Assembly (NCBI GenBank): GCA_016125225.1
Contig: WGME01000002.1
Coordinates: forward strand, 144,371-208,370
DNA: 64,000 nt
Direction: 5' to 3'
DNA from: a bacterium
GTDB lineage: Bacteria > Planctomycetota > Planctomycetia > Planctomycetales > Planctomycetaceae
Shown here piece after piece: positions 25,173-32,713 of the stretch. Position numbers and translations under genes: made by a program. The notes beneath the pieces are model-generated. The model searched no databases. It saw nothing but the letters and a program-made list of their open reading frames with translations, and was not told the DNA's origin. How positions within the stretch are numbered: the first letter of the stretch is position 1; every line of letters starts with the position of its first letter.

Positions 25173-25697
25173 TCAGTTGGCTTCCGGAGGTGGTTCGGAA
25201 TCCGCAGCGGGGGCGGCCGGTGTCTGCGGCGACGGTTTGACGTGAATCCGATACGTCCCCAGAGACTCATCCCGCCAAAGCAACTCCAGGGCAAATGAGC
25301 CGGGCTTATCCACCGGCAACGGCAACAACGGCATTACCACTTCGACGGGAGAAAGCGGGTCCTGACAATCGACCCGGAAGTCGGTCTGAAACCGCACCAC
25401 ATCGGTCCCCAGGTCGACATACCGCAGCACAAACGGCTGCGCCCCTCGCACATTAATCAGACTGATGTAAGCGAACGGCGACCCCATGCTGAAACCCGCC
25501 GGTGGCACCTGCAACTGCATGGGTGTCCCTTTGGGACGATCCTGCGGCAAGGCCTGCGTCTTCGAGTAGATCGTGTGAAAAATCCCCGCGATGATCTTTT
25601 TCCCCGTGGTGGCATCGGAATAGGCATGGTCGGCCACCAGCAACGCTTGCAGCGTCGGTTTGACAGCCGGACTGGTCGATATCGGGGCCTCAGACAT
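25173..25697 (-). CDS. DUF6941-like protein
   Basis: A 174-residue protein beginning with a short leader and then KPTLQALLVADHAYSDATTG and KKIIAGIFHTIYS, which I recognise as the opening pattern of DUF6941-type proteins. The middle has FAYISLINVRGAQPFVLRYVDL, and the end is a strand-rich ALELLWRDESLGTYRIHVKP followed by a Pro/Ala tail. The family is predicted to be a beta-sandwich of unknown role, with no signal peptide and thus probably cytoplasmic. It is the first gene of a two-gene leftward unit with the lipoprotein at 24616. The family name is from memory and moderately certain. Confidence 0.72.
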   Translation of the reverse strand: MSEAPISTSPAVKPTLQALLVADHAYSDATTGKKIIAGIFHTIYSKTQALPQDRPKGTPMQLQVPPAGFSMGSPFAYISLINVRGAQPFVLRYVDLGTDVVRFQTDFRVDCQDPLSPVEVVMPLLPLPVDKPGSFALELLWRDESLGTYRIHVKPSPQTPAAPAADSEPPPEAN

Positions 25698-25808
25698 TTG
25701 GAACCGGATCTCACTGGAAACGCGTAGCTAAAAAGACCGCAAACACCCCGTCAGCCTGACACGCCCACCGCCGGTTTGCAATTGTACCGCGTACCGATAG
25801 CGCACCGC

Positions 25809-27107
25809 TCATACGAACCGTTTCAGTCCTCGCAGGTGGTTCATCAGTTCCTGGTGGAAGTCGGGGTGAGCGATGGAGACCAGCGCCGTTCCTCGTTCAC
25901 TCACGGTGAGTCCGTGCAGATTGACGGCACCGTATTCTGTGACCACCCAGTGCACATGGCCGCGGGTGGTGACCACGCCCGCCCCCGGATAGAGTTCCGG
26001 CACAATGCGCGAGAAGGTGCCTTTCGCCGCCGTGGAAGGTAAGGCAATGATCGGCTTCCCCCCGGCTGAGAGGGCGGCTCCACGCACAAAATCCATCTGT
26101 CCACCGATGCCCGAGTAGATGCGGTGGCCCATCGAATCGGCACAAACCTGGCCGCTCAGATCGATCTGCAAAGCCGAGTTGATTGCCACCATTCGGTCTT
26201 GCTTGCGAATGCACGCGGTGTCATTCGTGCGGTCACACGGATGAAATTCGACCAGCGGATTGTCATCAACAAACTCATAAAGTTCGCGGCTGCCGGAGAT
26301 GAAACTGGTCACAATGCGACCCGGATGGACCGCCTTGAAGCGATTGGTAATCACGCCGGCTTTCGCCAGATTCATCACGCCGTTCGAGAACATTTCGGTA
26401 TGTACGCCCAGATCGCTTTTGTGGGTCAAGCGGCGAGCGACGGCGTCGGGGATACTGCCAATGCCGAGTTGCAGGCAACTGCGATCTTCCACAAGATCTG
26501 CCACGATCTCGCCAATGCGGGCATCGATAGCCGTTTCCGCTTCAGGACGATGATCGGGCAAAGCCCGGTTGGTTTGGACAAAGGCCGTCACCCGCTCCAA
26601 AGGAACCGTGCTATGGCCATGGGTTCTCGGCATCTGTTCATTGATCTCTGCCAGAACCAGCGACGCAGAATCGACCGCTGCTCGGGCCGCATCGACCGAG
26701 GTTCCGAGCGAACAGTTGCCATGTCGGTCGGGGGGCGACAACTGCACCAAAGCCACATCCAAGGGAATCTGACGGCTCGACAGCAGTCCGGGAATATCGG
26801 AAAGGAAGACCGGAATAAAATCAGCATGTCCCTGGGCAATCGGTTCCCGCAGGGCCTGCCCCGTGAAGAACGAGACGGAACGTAACCGCTCGCAATGGGG
26901 CGGTGTCACAAACGGAACAGGCCCATCTAGATGGAGATGGTAGAGATGCACACCGCTCAGTTCCGTGCGTTGCACCAACGCTTGCAGCAACGGCGTGGGT
27001 GTGGCGGCGGCACCATGCACAAAGATGCGAGACCCCTGCGGTATTCGCTCAACCACCTCCGCTGCCGAGACCGCACGCGTCTGCCAATCCATCATGTCGG
27101 AATCCAT
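25809..27107 (-). CDS. Acetyl-CoA hydrolase/transferase family protein (CoA-transferase)
   Basis: A 432-residue class I CoA-transferase of the acetyl-CoA hydrolase / 4-hydroxybutyrate CoA-transferase type. The N-terminal half has RIFVHGAAATPTPLLQAL, and SPPDRHGNCSLGTSVD is typical. The C-terminal half has the catalytic glutamate in HTEMFSNGVMNL (about residues 235-247), then GGQMDFVRGAALSAGGKPIIALPS and the conserved VVTEYGAVNLHGLT. It moves CoA between acyl groups in the cytoplasm, probably in short-chain or hydroxy acid metabolism. It is the second gene of a pair: 18 bases after a conserved gene of unknown function. Start ATG at 27107; a second in-frame ATG lies at 27095. Confidence 0.9.
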   Translation of the reverse strand: MDSDMMDWQTRAVSAAEVVERIPQGSRIFVHGAAATPTPLLQALVQRTELSGVHLYHLHLDGPVPFVTPPHCERLRSVSFFTGQALREPIAQGHADFIPVFLSDIPGLLSSRQIPLDVALVQLSPPDRHGNCSLGTSVDAARAAVDSASLVLAEINEQMPRTHGHSTVPLERVTAFVQTNRALPDHRPEAETAIDARIGEIVADLVEDRSCLQLGIGSIPDAVARRLTHKSDLGVHTEMFSNGVMNLAKAGVITNRFKAVHPGRIVTSFISGSRELYEFVDDNPLVEFHPCDRTNDTACIRKQDRMVAINSALQIDLSGQVCADSMGHRIYSGIGGQMDFVRGAALSAGGKPIIALPSTAAKGTFSRIVPELYPGAGVVTTRGHVHWVVTEYGAVNLHGLTVSERGTALVSIAHPDFHQELMNHLRGLKRFV

Positions 27108-27125
27108 TCGCTGAGATGACGATCG

Positions 27126-27920
27126 TTATTTCGAGAGTGATACCTGCCGCATCACCCAATTCAAAAGGGCATGACGCTGCAGATGCGCGCTATCGGGGAA
27201 GGCATAATGCGGTCGCAACTCATGCTGCAGGTATGCCCGTGTACTCGGCGTTAACCAGGTTCCCGTGGCGAGACGGACGAAATCGGCCAGATAGGCACGA
27301 AAGTTCGCTGTCGCCGAGTCAGTACGTCGATCTCCCAGACATTCGTAGTTCATGGCCCGATGTTCGATGCGATACACGGACAATGGGTTCTGCCGAATCA
27401 CCCACAGTTCTGGCCCCGTCGTATCTGCCGTGGTCATCCGGCCCATGGGTGGTTGTGGTGCCGTAGTCACGATCGCTTGCCGAACTTCGGGGTAGCGGGT
27501 GACTTCGGGTAACGGAACCTCGCCGACCGCGATGACACTCAGTTCCGACCAGGGAATGACTTCAGCGACATCGCCCCGGTAATCAACGATCTCCCAACCG
27601 GTTGCAGGCAGACGGGCATGATGAATGGTGGTGGACTGTTCGAAATCGGGCAGATCAGCCGATCGCACCACTGCCGCCTGAATGCCTAGGCCACGAATTT
27701 TTTCGACGACCGCTTCCGCCTGCGACCATGTCAATTCCAACGGCAAAACCGCTGGGGCATAGTGGGCCTGAATGACCGCATCCGTTCGATGCAGGTGCAC
27801 CAGATCACACAAAATCTCGGCGATCAGGTGCGGATCGCCGGGTGCACCGAATACGGCAATGCGGGCCTCTGGAATGGCAGACGGCTCCGCCGCAGTGCCC
27901 GTGATATCTGTCGTCATCAT
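27126..27920 (-). CDS. Conserved protein of unknown function
   Basis: A 264-residue cytoplasmic protein. The N-terminal domain (residues about 18-90) reads IAVFGAPGDPHLIAEILCDL and LELTWSQAEAVVEKIRGLGI, an alpha/beta pattern reminiscent of the fold in ribosomal L7/L12 C-terminal domains; that likeness is only impression. The rest contains HHARLPATGWEIVDY, a PWSELSVIAVGEVPLPEV strand pair, IEHRAMNYECLGDRR and SATANFRAYLADFVRL. The latter blocks look strongly constrained and I recall similar ones in other planctomycetes, with no known function. It is co-transcribed with the CoA-transferase (18-base gap). It may be a regulatory or membrane-surface component of the same pathway. Confidence 0.7.
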   Translation of the reverse strand: MMTTDITGTAAEPSAIPEARIAVFGAPGDPHLIAEILCDLVHLHRTDAVIQAHYAPAVLPLELTWSQAEAVVEKIRGLGIQAAVVRSADLPDFEQSTTIHHARLPATGWEIVDYRGDVAEVIPWSELSVIAVGEVPLPEVTRYPEVRQAIVTTAPQPPMGRMTTADTTGPELWVIRQNPLSVYRIEHRAMNYECLGDRRTDSATANFRAYLADFVRLATGTWLTPSTRAYLQHELRPHYAFPDSAHLQRHALLNWVMRQVSLSK

Positions 27921-28242
27921 GTTGGCCTCCCCATCTTCTTACGGTGGCCGAAAACCTCTGATCTAAGATTGTCACACTTGTACGACCCCGATTTTACCAC
28001 GTTTCACCTGCCCCGCAGAGTGCTCCGCAGTCGCAACGGAACTCTTTGCCAGCCTCAATGAAGAACGAAAATTCATCAGGGAAGCCTTGGGAGGCACATG
28101 GGGATCAGAACTTCGACCGAAAAATGGGAGAAATCCTGGAAACAACCGCGATTGCAGAAGCGCAGCCAACTCGCCATAGTATGGTGTTCCGCCCGGCGAC
28201 CGGTGCGTTCTGACCTCGAACTCTCTGTGATAACACGATCCT
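27921..28242. other. Divergent intergenic region
   Basis: About 320 bases between the leftward unknown gene and the rightward disordered-protein gene. A short open frame at 28098 has no convincing protein character, and I see no structured element. Promoters for both flanking genes must lie here. Confidence 0.5.
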
Positions 28243-29559
28243 ATGGCGCGACCTTCGCTCACTCCACCCGGCAAAGACGACGACGATTCGTGGGGCAAAC
28301 TGGCCTCCGATCTGCTGGGTATTGAACTCGATATGGATGCCGATCTCGATTTTTCCGAGCCGGAACCCGTGGCTCCCGCCGCCCCAGCGCCAGCCGTTGC
28401 GGAAGCAGCCGTCGAGCCGGAACCGGTTTCAGCACCAGAAGATACGGCTCCCAGCGACACCCCACCCACCCCCTTGGAGAGCGACGACGAGTTCTGGAAA
28501 GCCCTGGAAGAGTGGGACTGGGACGAGTCGGGTACAAAACCGAAACCCCCGCCACGACGAACCGAGACAGTTGCCGCTGAGAGCTCGAGCGACGAACAAC
28601 CCTCGCGCCGACCGAGTCGGGGAGAGCGTGGTGATCGTCGAGGCGGGCGTGGACGCGGAGGCCGTGACCGTGATGCGGATTCCCGCCGCCGTCCCGATCG
28701 TGACGCCCGCCCTGCAGAAGCAGTCGCCGAAGTGGGTTCAGCCGAACCGGATGTGGCACCAGAACCGGAGCGTCCCCGTCGCCGACCAGAATCGCGTCGC
28801 CGGAGTGAAGAAGGAACGGGCGAACCCCGCAGCCGTTCCGCTACCGACTCACGTCGCCGGGAACCACCCCGTCGTTCGCCGGTTAAACCTCGTCCTGCTG
28901 GTGATGGATTCGGTTCCGGACTCGAAGACGAGGATTTGCTCGAAGACCCCTGGGCGGTCTCGGAAGACGAACTGGTCACCGAATCCGCCGCGCCGGTCGC
29001 AGAATTCGATGACTTCGATGATGAGCTCGACTTGGCACCGCCATCCGGTGAGGAAACGAGCGAAGAGGAAGAAGACCGTCGGCCGCGTCGCCGCCGTCGT
29101 CGCCGAGGTGGTCGCGGAAATCGACGCCCTGCCGATGATGCCGTCGTTGCGGAAACGGACAGCGAATCCGATGACGATTTGGTAGAACCTCCTGCTGATG
29201 AAGATTTTGCTGAATCTCTGGATGATTCCGAAGAAGAAGCCGAAGGTGAATCAGAGGAACGCCGACCTCGTTCCCGTCGTCGCCGTCGTGGCAGCCGCGG
29301 TGGTAGTCGACGGCCCGGAGCTGGGGAATCTGCTGGTGATGAGACCCGTCCCCGACCGGCACGGAGTCGTCCCGCAGAGGTCGCCCCCGAAGCGACTGCC
29401 CATGATGATGACGATGAAGAAGAAGCCCCGGTTGTTCGCGTGAAGTACGACAACATTCCCACTTGGGAAGAGGCGATTTCCGTGATGCTGGTCCGCCGTG
29501 AACAAGGTGGGCGGTCTCGAGGGCCGCAACGGCCCCAGCAACGCCGGGGTGATTGGTAA
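28243..29559 (+). CDS. Large disordered acidic/Arg-rich protein
   Basis: A 438-residue protein dominated by low-complexity sequence: acidic Glu/Asp tracts alternate with Arg/Gly-rich blocks (RRRRRGGRG, RRRRRGSRGGSRR). The ends are more ordered: the first 30 residues contain DDSWGKLASDLLGIELD, and the C-terminal 45 have NIPTWEEAISVMLVRREQ before an RG-rich tail. This arrangement recalls RNA-binding disordered tails such as in RNase E or IF2-type proteins. I recall a comparable IPTWEEAI end in other planctomycete proteins. The reading frame is chosen because the Arg/Glu pattern, codon use and the plausible N-terminus agree. It precedes mtaB by 68 bases. A role in RNA binding or translation is inference. 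Confidence 0.75.
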   Translation: MARPSLTPPGKDDDDSWGKLASDLLGIELDMDADLDFSEPEPVAPAAPAPAVAEAAVEPEPVSAPEDTAPSDTPPTPLESDDEFWKALEEWDWDESGTKPKPPPRRTETVAAESSSDEQPSRRPSRGERGDRRGGRGRGGRDRDADSRRRPDRDARPAEAVAEVGSAEPDVAPEPERPRRRPESRRRSEEGTGEPRSRSATDSRRREPPRRSPVKPRPAGDGFGSGLEDEDLLEDPWAVSEDELVTESAAPVAEFDDFDDELDLAPPSGEETSEEEEDRRPRRRRRRRGGRGNRRPADDAVVAETDSESDDDLVEPPADEDFAESLDDSEEEAEGESEERRPRSRRRRRGSRGGSRRPGAGESAGDETRPRPARSRPAEVAPEATAHDDDDEEEAPVVRVKYDNIPTWEEAISVMLVRREQGGRSRGPQRPQQRRGDW

Positions 29560-29627
29560 GACGCTTGGATCAATTCGCGAATTGAACCGCGGATCTTCTG
29601 TTTGGCATTCCGACGCGGATCGGGCTC

Positions 29628-30971
29628 ATGAAGACCTGTCGTCTGGTGACCTTGGGTTGCAAGGTCAATCAGTATGAAACGCAACTGGTACGCGAAGCCC
29701 TGGAGCGCCAGGGATACCGCGAAGCACAGGACGAGGAAGTCGCCGAACTCTGCGTCGTCAATACCTGCACCGTGACGTCCAATGGCGATTCCCGGTCGCG
29801 GCAGGTCATTCGTCAACTGGCAAAGCAGAACCCAGGGACCCGCACACTGGTCATGGGCTGTTATGCCACACGCGATCCGGACGCTGTCGCCAAACTCCCG
29901 TCCGTCGCCGAGGTCATCACGGATAAACGCGAGTTGCCGGACATACTTGCCCGGCACGGAATCTACGATGATTTACCCGGAATCTCACGCTTTCCCGGCC
30001 GCAAACGGGCCTATGTAAAGCTGCAGGACGGCTGCATCCTGCGGTGCAGTTACTGCATTATTCCGCAGGTCCGGCCCGGTTTGCACAGCCGATCTCCCGA
30101 GGAAATCGAGGCCGAAGTGCGGCGGCTGCTCGATTCCGGCCATCAGGAATTGATCCTGACCGGCATTCATATCGGGCATTACGGCGTCGATACCTCGCGT
30201 GGACGTTCGGGGAAACCGCCGTTTCGGTTATGGCATCTGATCCAGCGGCTGGACCGGATTCCTGGCCCTTGGCGGATGCGGCTATCGAGCATCGAGGCAG
30301 CGGAAATCGATAATGATTTCGTTGCGGCGGCGGCTGACACCGAACATCTTTGCCCGCATTTTCACCCGGCCTTACAGAGTGGATCTACGACCGTGCTGCG
30401 TCGCATGCGGAGGCGATACACCGCTGAAAAGTTTCTCTCATCCGTAGAAACGCTGAAGGCACGGCTTAATGAACCGGGGCTGACTACCGACATCATCGTG
30501 GGTTTTCCTGGCGAGACCGATGTGGAATTTCGGCAAACGGTAGCAACCTGTCAACAGGCCGGGTTTCACAAACTCCACATCTTCCCGTTCAGCCCGCGCA
30601 AAGGGACTCCGGCTGCGGATTATGCAGAGCAAGTCCCGGGCGAAGTAGTGAATTCCCGCGTGAATGAGCTACAAAGAGTGGAAGCGGAATTGGCCGGGCG
30701 ATACCATGAACGACTGATCGGTCGCACACTGCAAGTGCTGGTGGAGGGTGTGGCTCCCGATCAACCGGGAATGGTTCTGGGGACCGATGAGCGGTACGCC
30801 ACGGTGCTGTTTCCGGGAAGTGATTTGGATGCCAATCGACTGATTTCCGTTCGGGCCATTTCGGCGACGTCGCAATGTGTCTATGCCGAGCGGATCGACG
30901 AAACCCCCGCTGTCCGGGAAGGCGGTGAGCAATGTCGTCTCATGAATTCCAGCCAGCCTTTGTCACCATAG
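29628..30971 (+). CDS. mtaB: tRNA N6-threonylcarbamoyladenosine methylthiotransferase
   Basis: A 447-residue radical-SAM methylthiotransferase of the MtaB type that adds a methylthio group to t6A37 in tRNAs reading ANN codons. N-terminal UPF0004 domain with the three auxiliary-cluster cysteines in TLGCKVNQYE, VNTCTVT and MGCYATRD; radical-SAM cluster in GCILRCSYCIIPQVR (CxxxCxxC, about residues 143-149); then ELILTGIHIGHYG, and a C-terminal TRAM domain ending near ISVRAIS. The TLGCKVNQYE opening distinguishes MtaB from MiaB and RimO. Its 3' end overlaps the next gene by 40 bases, and the disordered protein gene lies 68 bases upstream. Confidence 0.94.
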   Translation: MKTCRLVTLGCKVNQYETQLVREALERQGYREAQDEEVAELCVVNTCTVTSNGDSRSRQVIRQLAKQNPGTRTLVMGCYATRDPDAVAKLPSVAEVITDKRELPDILARHGIYDDLPGISRFPGRKRAYVKLQDGCILRCSYCIIPQVRPGLHSRSPEEIEAEVRRLLDSGHQELILTGIHIGHYGVDTSRGRSGKPPFRLWHLIQRLDRIPGPWRMRLSSIEAAEIDNDFVAAAADTEHLCPHFHPALQSGSTTVLRRMRRRYTAEKFLSSVETLKARLNEPGLTTDIIVGFPGETDVEFRQTVATCQQAGFHKLHIFPFSPRKGTPAADYAEQVPGEVVNSRVNELQRVEAELAGRYHERLIGRTLQVLVEGVAPDQPGMVLGTDERYATVLFPGSDLDANRLISVRAISATSQCVYAERIDETPAVREGGEQCRLMNSSQPLSP

Positions 30972-31306
30972 AGCATCACGAGAATGCTGTGGTCGCGCGC
31001 TTCACTCGGCCACAGCTTTCCGAGGAAGATAATATCGAGCAGATGGCCCACGAACTGGTCACGCTGATCGAACTCTTCCAGTGTCATCGACTCGTCCTCA
31101 GCATGGACATTGTCGATTTCATCACCAGTGCCGCTTTGGGCAAGTTGATCATGATCCATCGCAAACTGCACCGCAAAGAAGGGCGGCTGGTGGTGTGCGA
31201 TGTGAAAGGGCCGGTTGCAGAAGTCCTCAAAACCAGCCGCTTGAACGAATACTTTACGATTGCGTCGGACACGCAAGGGGCTTTGCTGCTCGCAGCCGCC
31301 AGTTAA
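30932..31306 (+). CDS. STAS-domain anti-sigma factor antagonist-like protein
   Basis: A 124-residue single STAS domain protein. The fold-defining stretch RLVLSMDIVDFITSAALGKLIMIHRKL holds the site Ser66 that is phosphorylated in SpoIIAA-type antagonists, and VVCDVKGPVAEVLKTSRLNEYF follows as the typical C-terminal helix region. Such proteins bind serine-kinase anti-sigma factors to free a sigma factor or other target. No partner kinase gene lies close by. The ATG lies inside the end of mtaB (40-base overlap), and dTMP kinase starts 11 bases after its stop, so it is embedded in a housekeeping operon. Confidence 0.88.
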   Translation: MSSHEFQPAFVTIEHHENAVVARFTRPQLSEEDNIEQMAHELVTLIELFQCHRLVLSMDIVDFITSAALGKLIMIHRKLHRKEGRLVVCDVKGPVAEVLKTSRLNEYFTIASDTQGALLLAAAS

Positions 31307-31317
31307 GGATTGTACGA

Positions 31318-31992
31318 GTGGCTTGTCTCATCGCCGTGGAAGGCATTGACGGTTCAGGCAAAGGAACACAGTCAGCACGCTTGGTTGAAGAATTACGCCG
31401 GCAAGGGTATTCCGCCGCGTTATTGAGCTTTCCCCGCTATCAGGCCACCCGCTTCGGACAGCAGATCGGCCACTTCCTCAATGGCAAGTTCGGCGATCTG
31501 GAAACCGTGCACCCTTTGCTGGTCTCCCTGCTCTTCGCCGGAGATCGCTTTGAAAGTCGCGCGTTGCTGCTGGACGAAATCACCCGGCACGACGTCGTGG
31601 TGTGTGACCGCTATGTCTCTTCGAACATGGCCCATCAAGGGGCCAAAGTTTCTCCGGAAGAACTGCCGGAACTTCTCGAATGGATCGCGTTTGTGGAGTA
31701 CCAGCAGCACCAGTTGCCGCAACCAGATGTGGTGCTATGGTTCGACTTGCCGGTGTCTGTTGCACAGGACCTGATCGCCCGGAAAAGCCAGCGCAGCTAT
31801 ACCGAGAAAGCCGCGGATCTGCAGGAAGCCGATGCGGCGTATCTCGGACGAGTTCGTGATGTCTATGCGAGATTGGCCGAACAGACTGCAAACTGGCGCC
31901 GCATACCGGTCACTCAGGAAAATCTCTTGCGTGATCTGGACGATGTCGCCGCCGAAACCTGGCGAACCGTTCAACCCTTTCTGCCTAGGTAG
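31318..31992 (+). CDS. tmk: Thymidylate kinase
   Basis: A 224-residue dTMP kinase, phosphorylating dTMP to dTDP. The GTG at 31318 is used: AAGGA lies eight bases before it and the protein then begins ACLIAVEGIDGSGKGTQ, with the P-loop at residues 9-16. A DR(Y/H) motif is seen as VVVCDRYVSSNMAHQGAK (about 98), and the LID region follows as ARKSQRSYTEKAADLQEAD (about 160). The longer open frame upstream overlaps the STAS gene and is not protein-like. It is the third gene of the mtaB operon. The length is normal for the family. Confidence 0.93.
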   Translation: MACLIAVEGIDGSGKGTQSARLVEELRRQGYSAALLSFPRYQATRFGQQIGHFLNGKFGDLETVHPLLVSLLFAGDRFESRALLLDEITRHDVVVCDRYVSSNMAHQGAKVSPEELPELLEWIAFVEYQQHQLPQPDVVLWFDLPVSVAQDLIARKSQRSYTEKAADLQEADAAYLGRVRDVYARLAEQTANWRRIPVTQENLLRDLDDVAAETWRTVQPFLPR

Positions 31993-32084
31993 CGCTTTTC
32001 CCGCCGTTTCATTTCCCGCCCGACGCATTGCAGGCTACACTTCGGGAAACAGCGAACACAACGACATGACTGGAGTAAGGTCCG

Positions 32085-32627
32085 ATGACGCATGCGTGGC
32101 ACGATGTGGTTCCCGGCGATGGTCTGCCCGGCGAGTTCACCACCGTGATTGAAATTCCCCGCGGTTCGAGCGTGAAGTACGAACTCGACAAACTGACGGG
32201 CTTACTGCGGCTCGACCGCATGCTGCACTCCGCAGTCTATTACCCTGCCAACTATGGGTTCATTCCGCAAACGCTCGCCGAAGATGACGATCCGCTCGAT
32301 GTGCTGGTGCTCTGCCAGGAACCAGTCGATCCGCTCACCCTGGTGGAAGCCCGTGCCATCGGTCTGATGACGATGATCGACTGCGGGAAGCGCGATCACA
32401 AGATTCTCGCGGTCGCCACCCACGATCCGGAATACAACTCGTTCCGTGAAGCCAGTGAGTTGCCCACGCACAAGCTCGCCATGATTCGCCGCTTCTTCCA
32501 GGACTACAAAACCCTGGAAGGGAAGGCCGTGGAAGTAGACGAACTGACCGAAGCCGCCACTTCGTTCCCGATCATTAAAGACGCCCTGGAACGCTACAGC
32601 CAACACCGCCGCCGTGGATTCTACTAA
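32085..32627 (+). CDS. ppa: Inorganic pyrophosphatase (family I)
   Basis: A 180-residue soluble family I inorganic pyrophosphatase. It shows [14 protein letters not shown] near residue 23, [24 protein letters not shown] with the family signature DDDPLDVL (about residues 66-74), and the later DHKILAV block and [16 protein letters not shown]. These Asp/Glu/Lys residues bind the magnesium ions and pyrophosphate. It lies 92 bases after tmk and is probably on the same transcript or has its own promoter in the short spacer. It releases phosphate from pyrophosphate made by nucleotide and tRNA synthesis reactions. Confidence 0.95.
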   Translation: MTHAWHDVVPGDGLPGEFTTVIEIPRGSSVKYELDKLTGLLRLDRMLHSAVYYPANYGFIPQTLAEDDDPLDVLVLCQEPVDPLTLVEARAIGLMTMIDCGKRDHKILAVATHDPEYNSFREASELPTHKLAMIRRFFQDYKTLEGKAVEVDELTEAATSFPIIKDALERYSQHRRRGFY

Positions 32628-32713
32628 GAGAGCGTTACCCAGCTTCTATTGGTCTCCTGAAATACTTCGGCGTCACCACTTTCCGGTGATAATCTTGCGA
32701 ACCTTGAGATGGA

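Noticed and set aside
28098..28325. Short plus-strand frame before the disordered protein gene
   Set aside because: It overlaps the start of the real gene in another frame, is rich in Arg/Gln and has no ribosome site.
27972..29957. Very long Ser/Arg-rich open frame on the minus strand (661 codons)
   Set aside because: It is the antisense of the charged disordered gene at 28243 and of the start of mtaB; its Ser/Arg/Gly composition is the mirror of Glu/Asp/Arg codons, and it has no ribosome site or domain.
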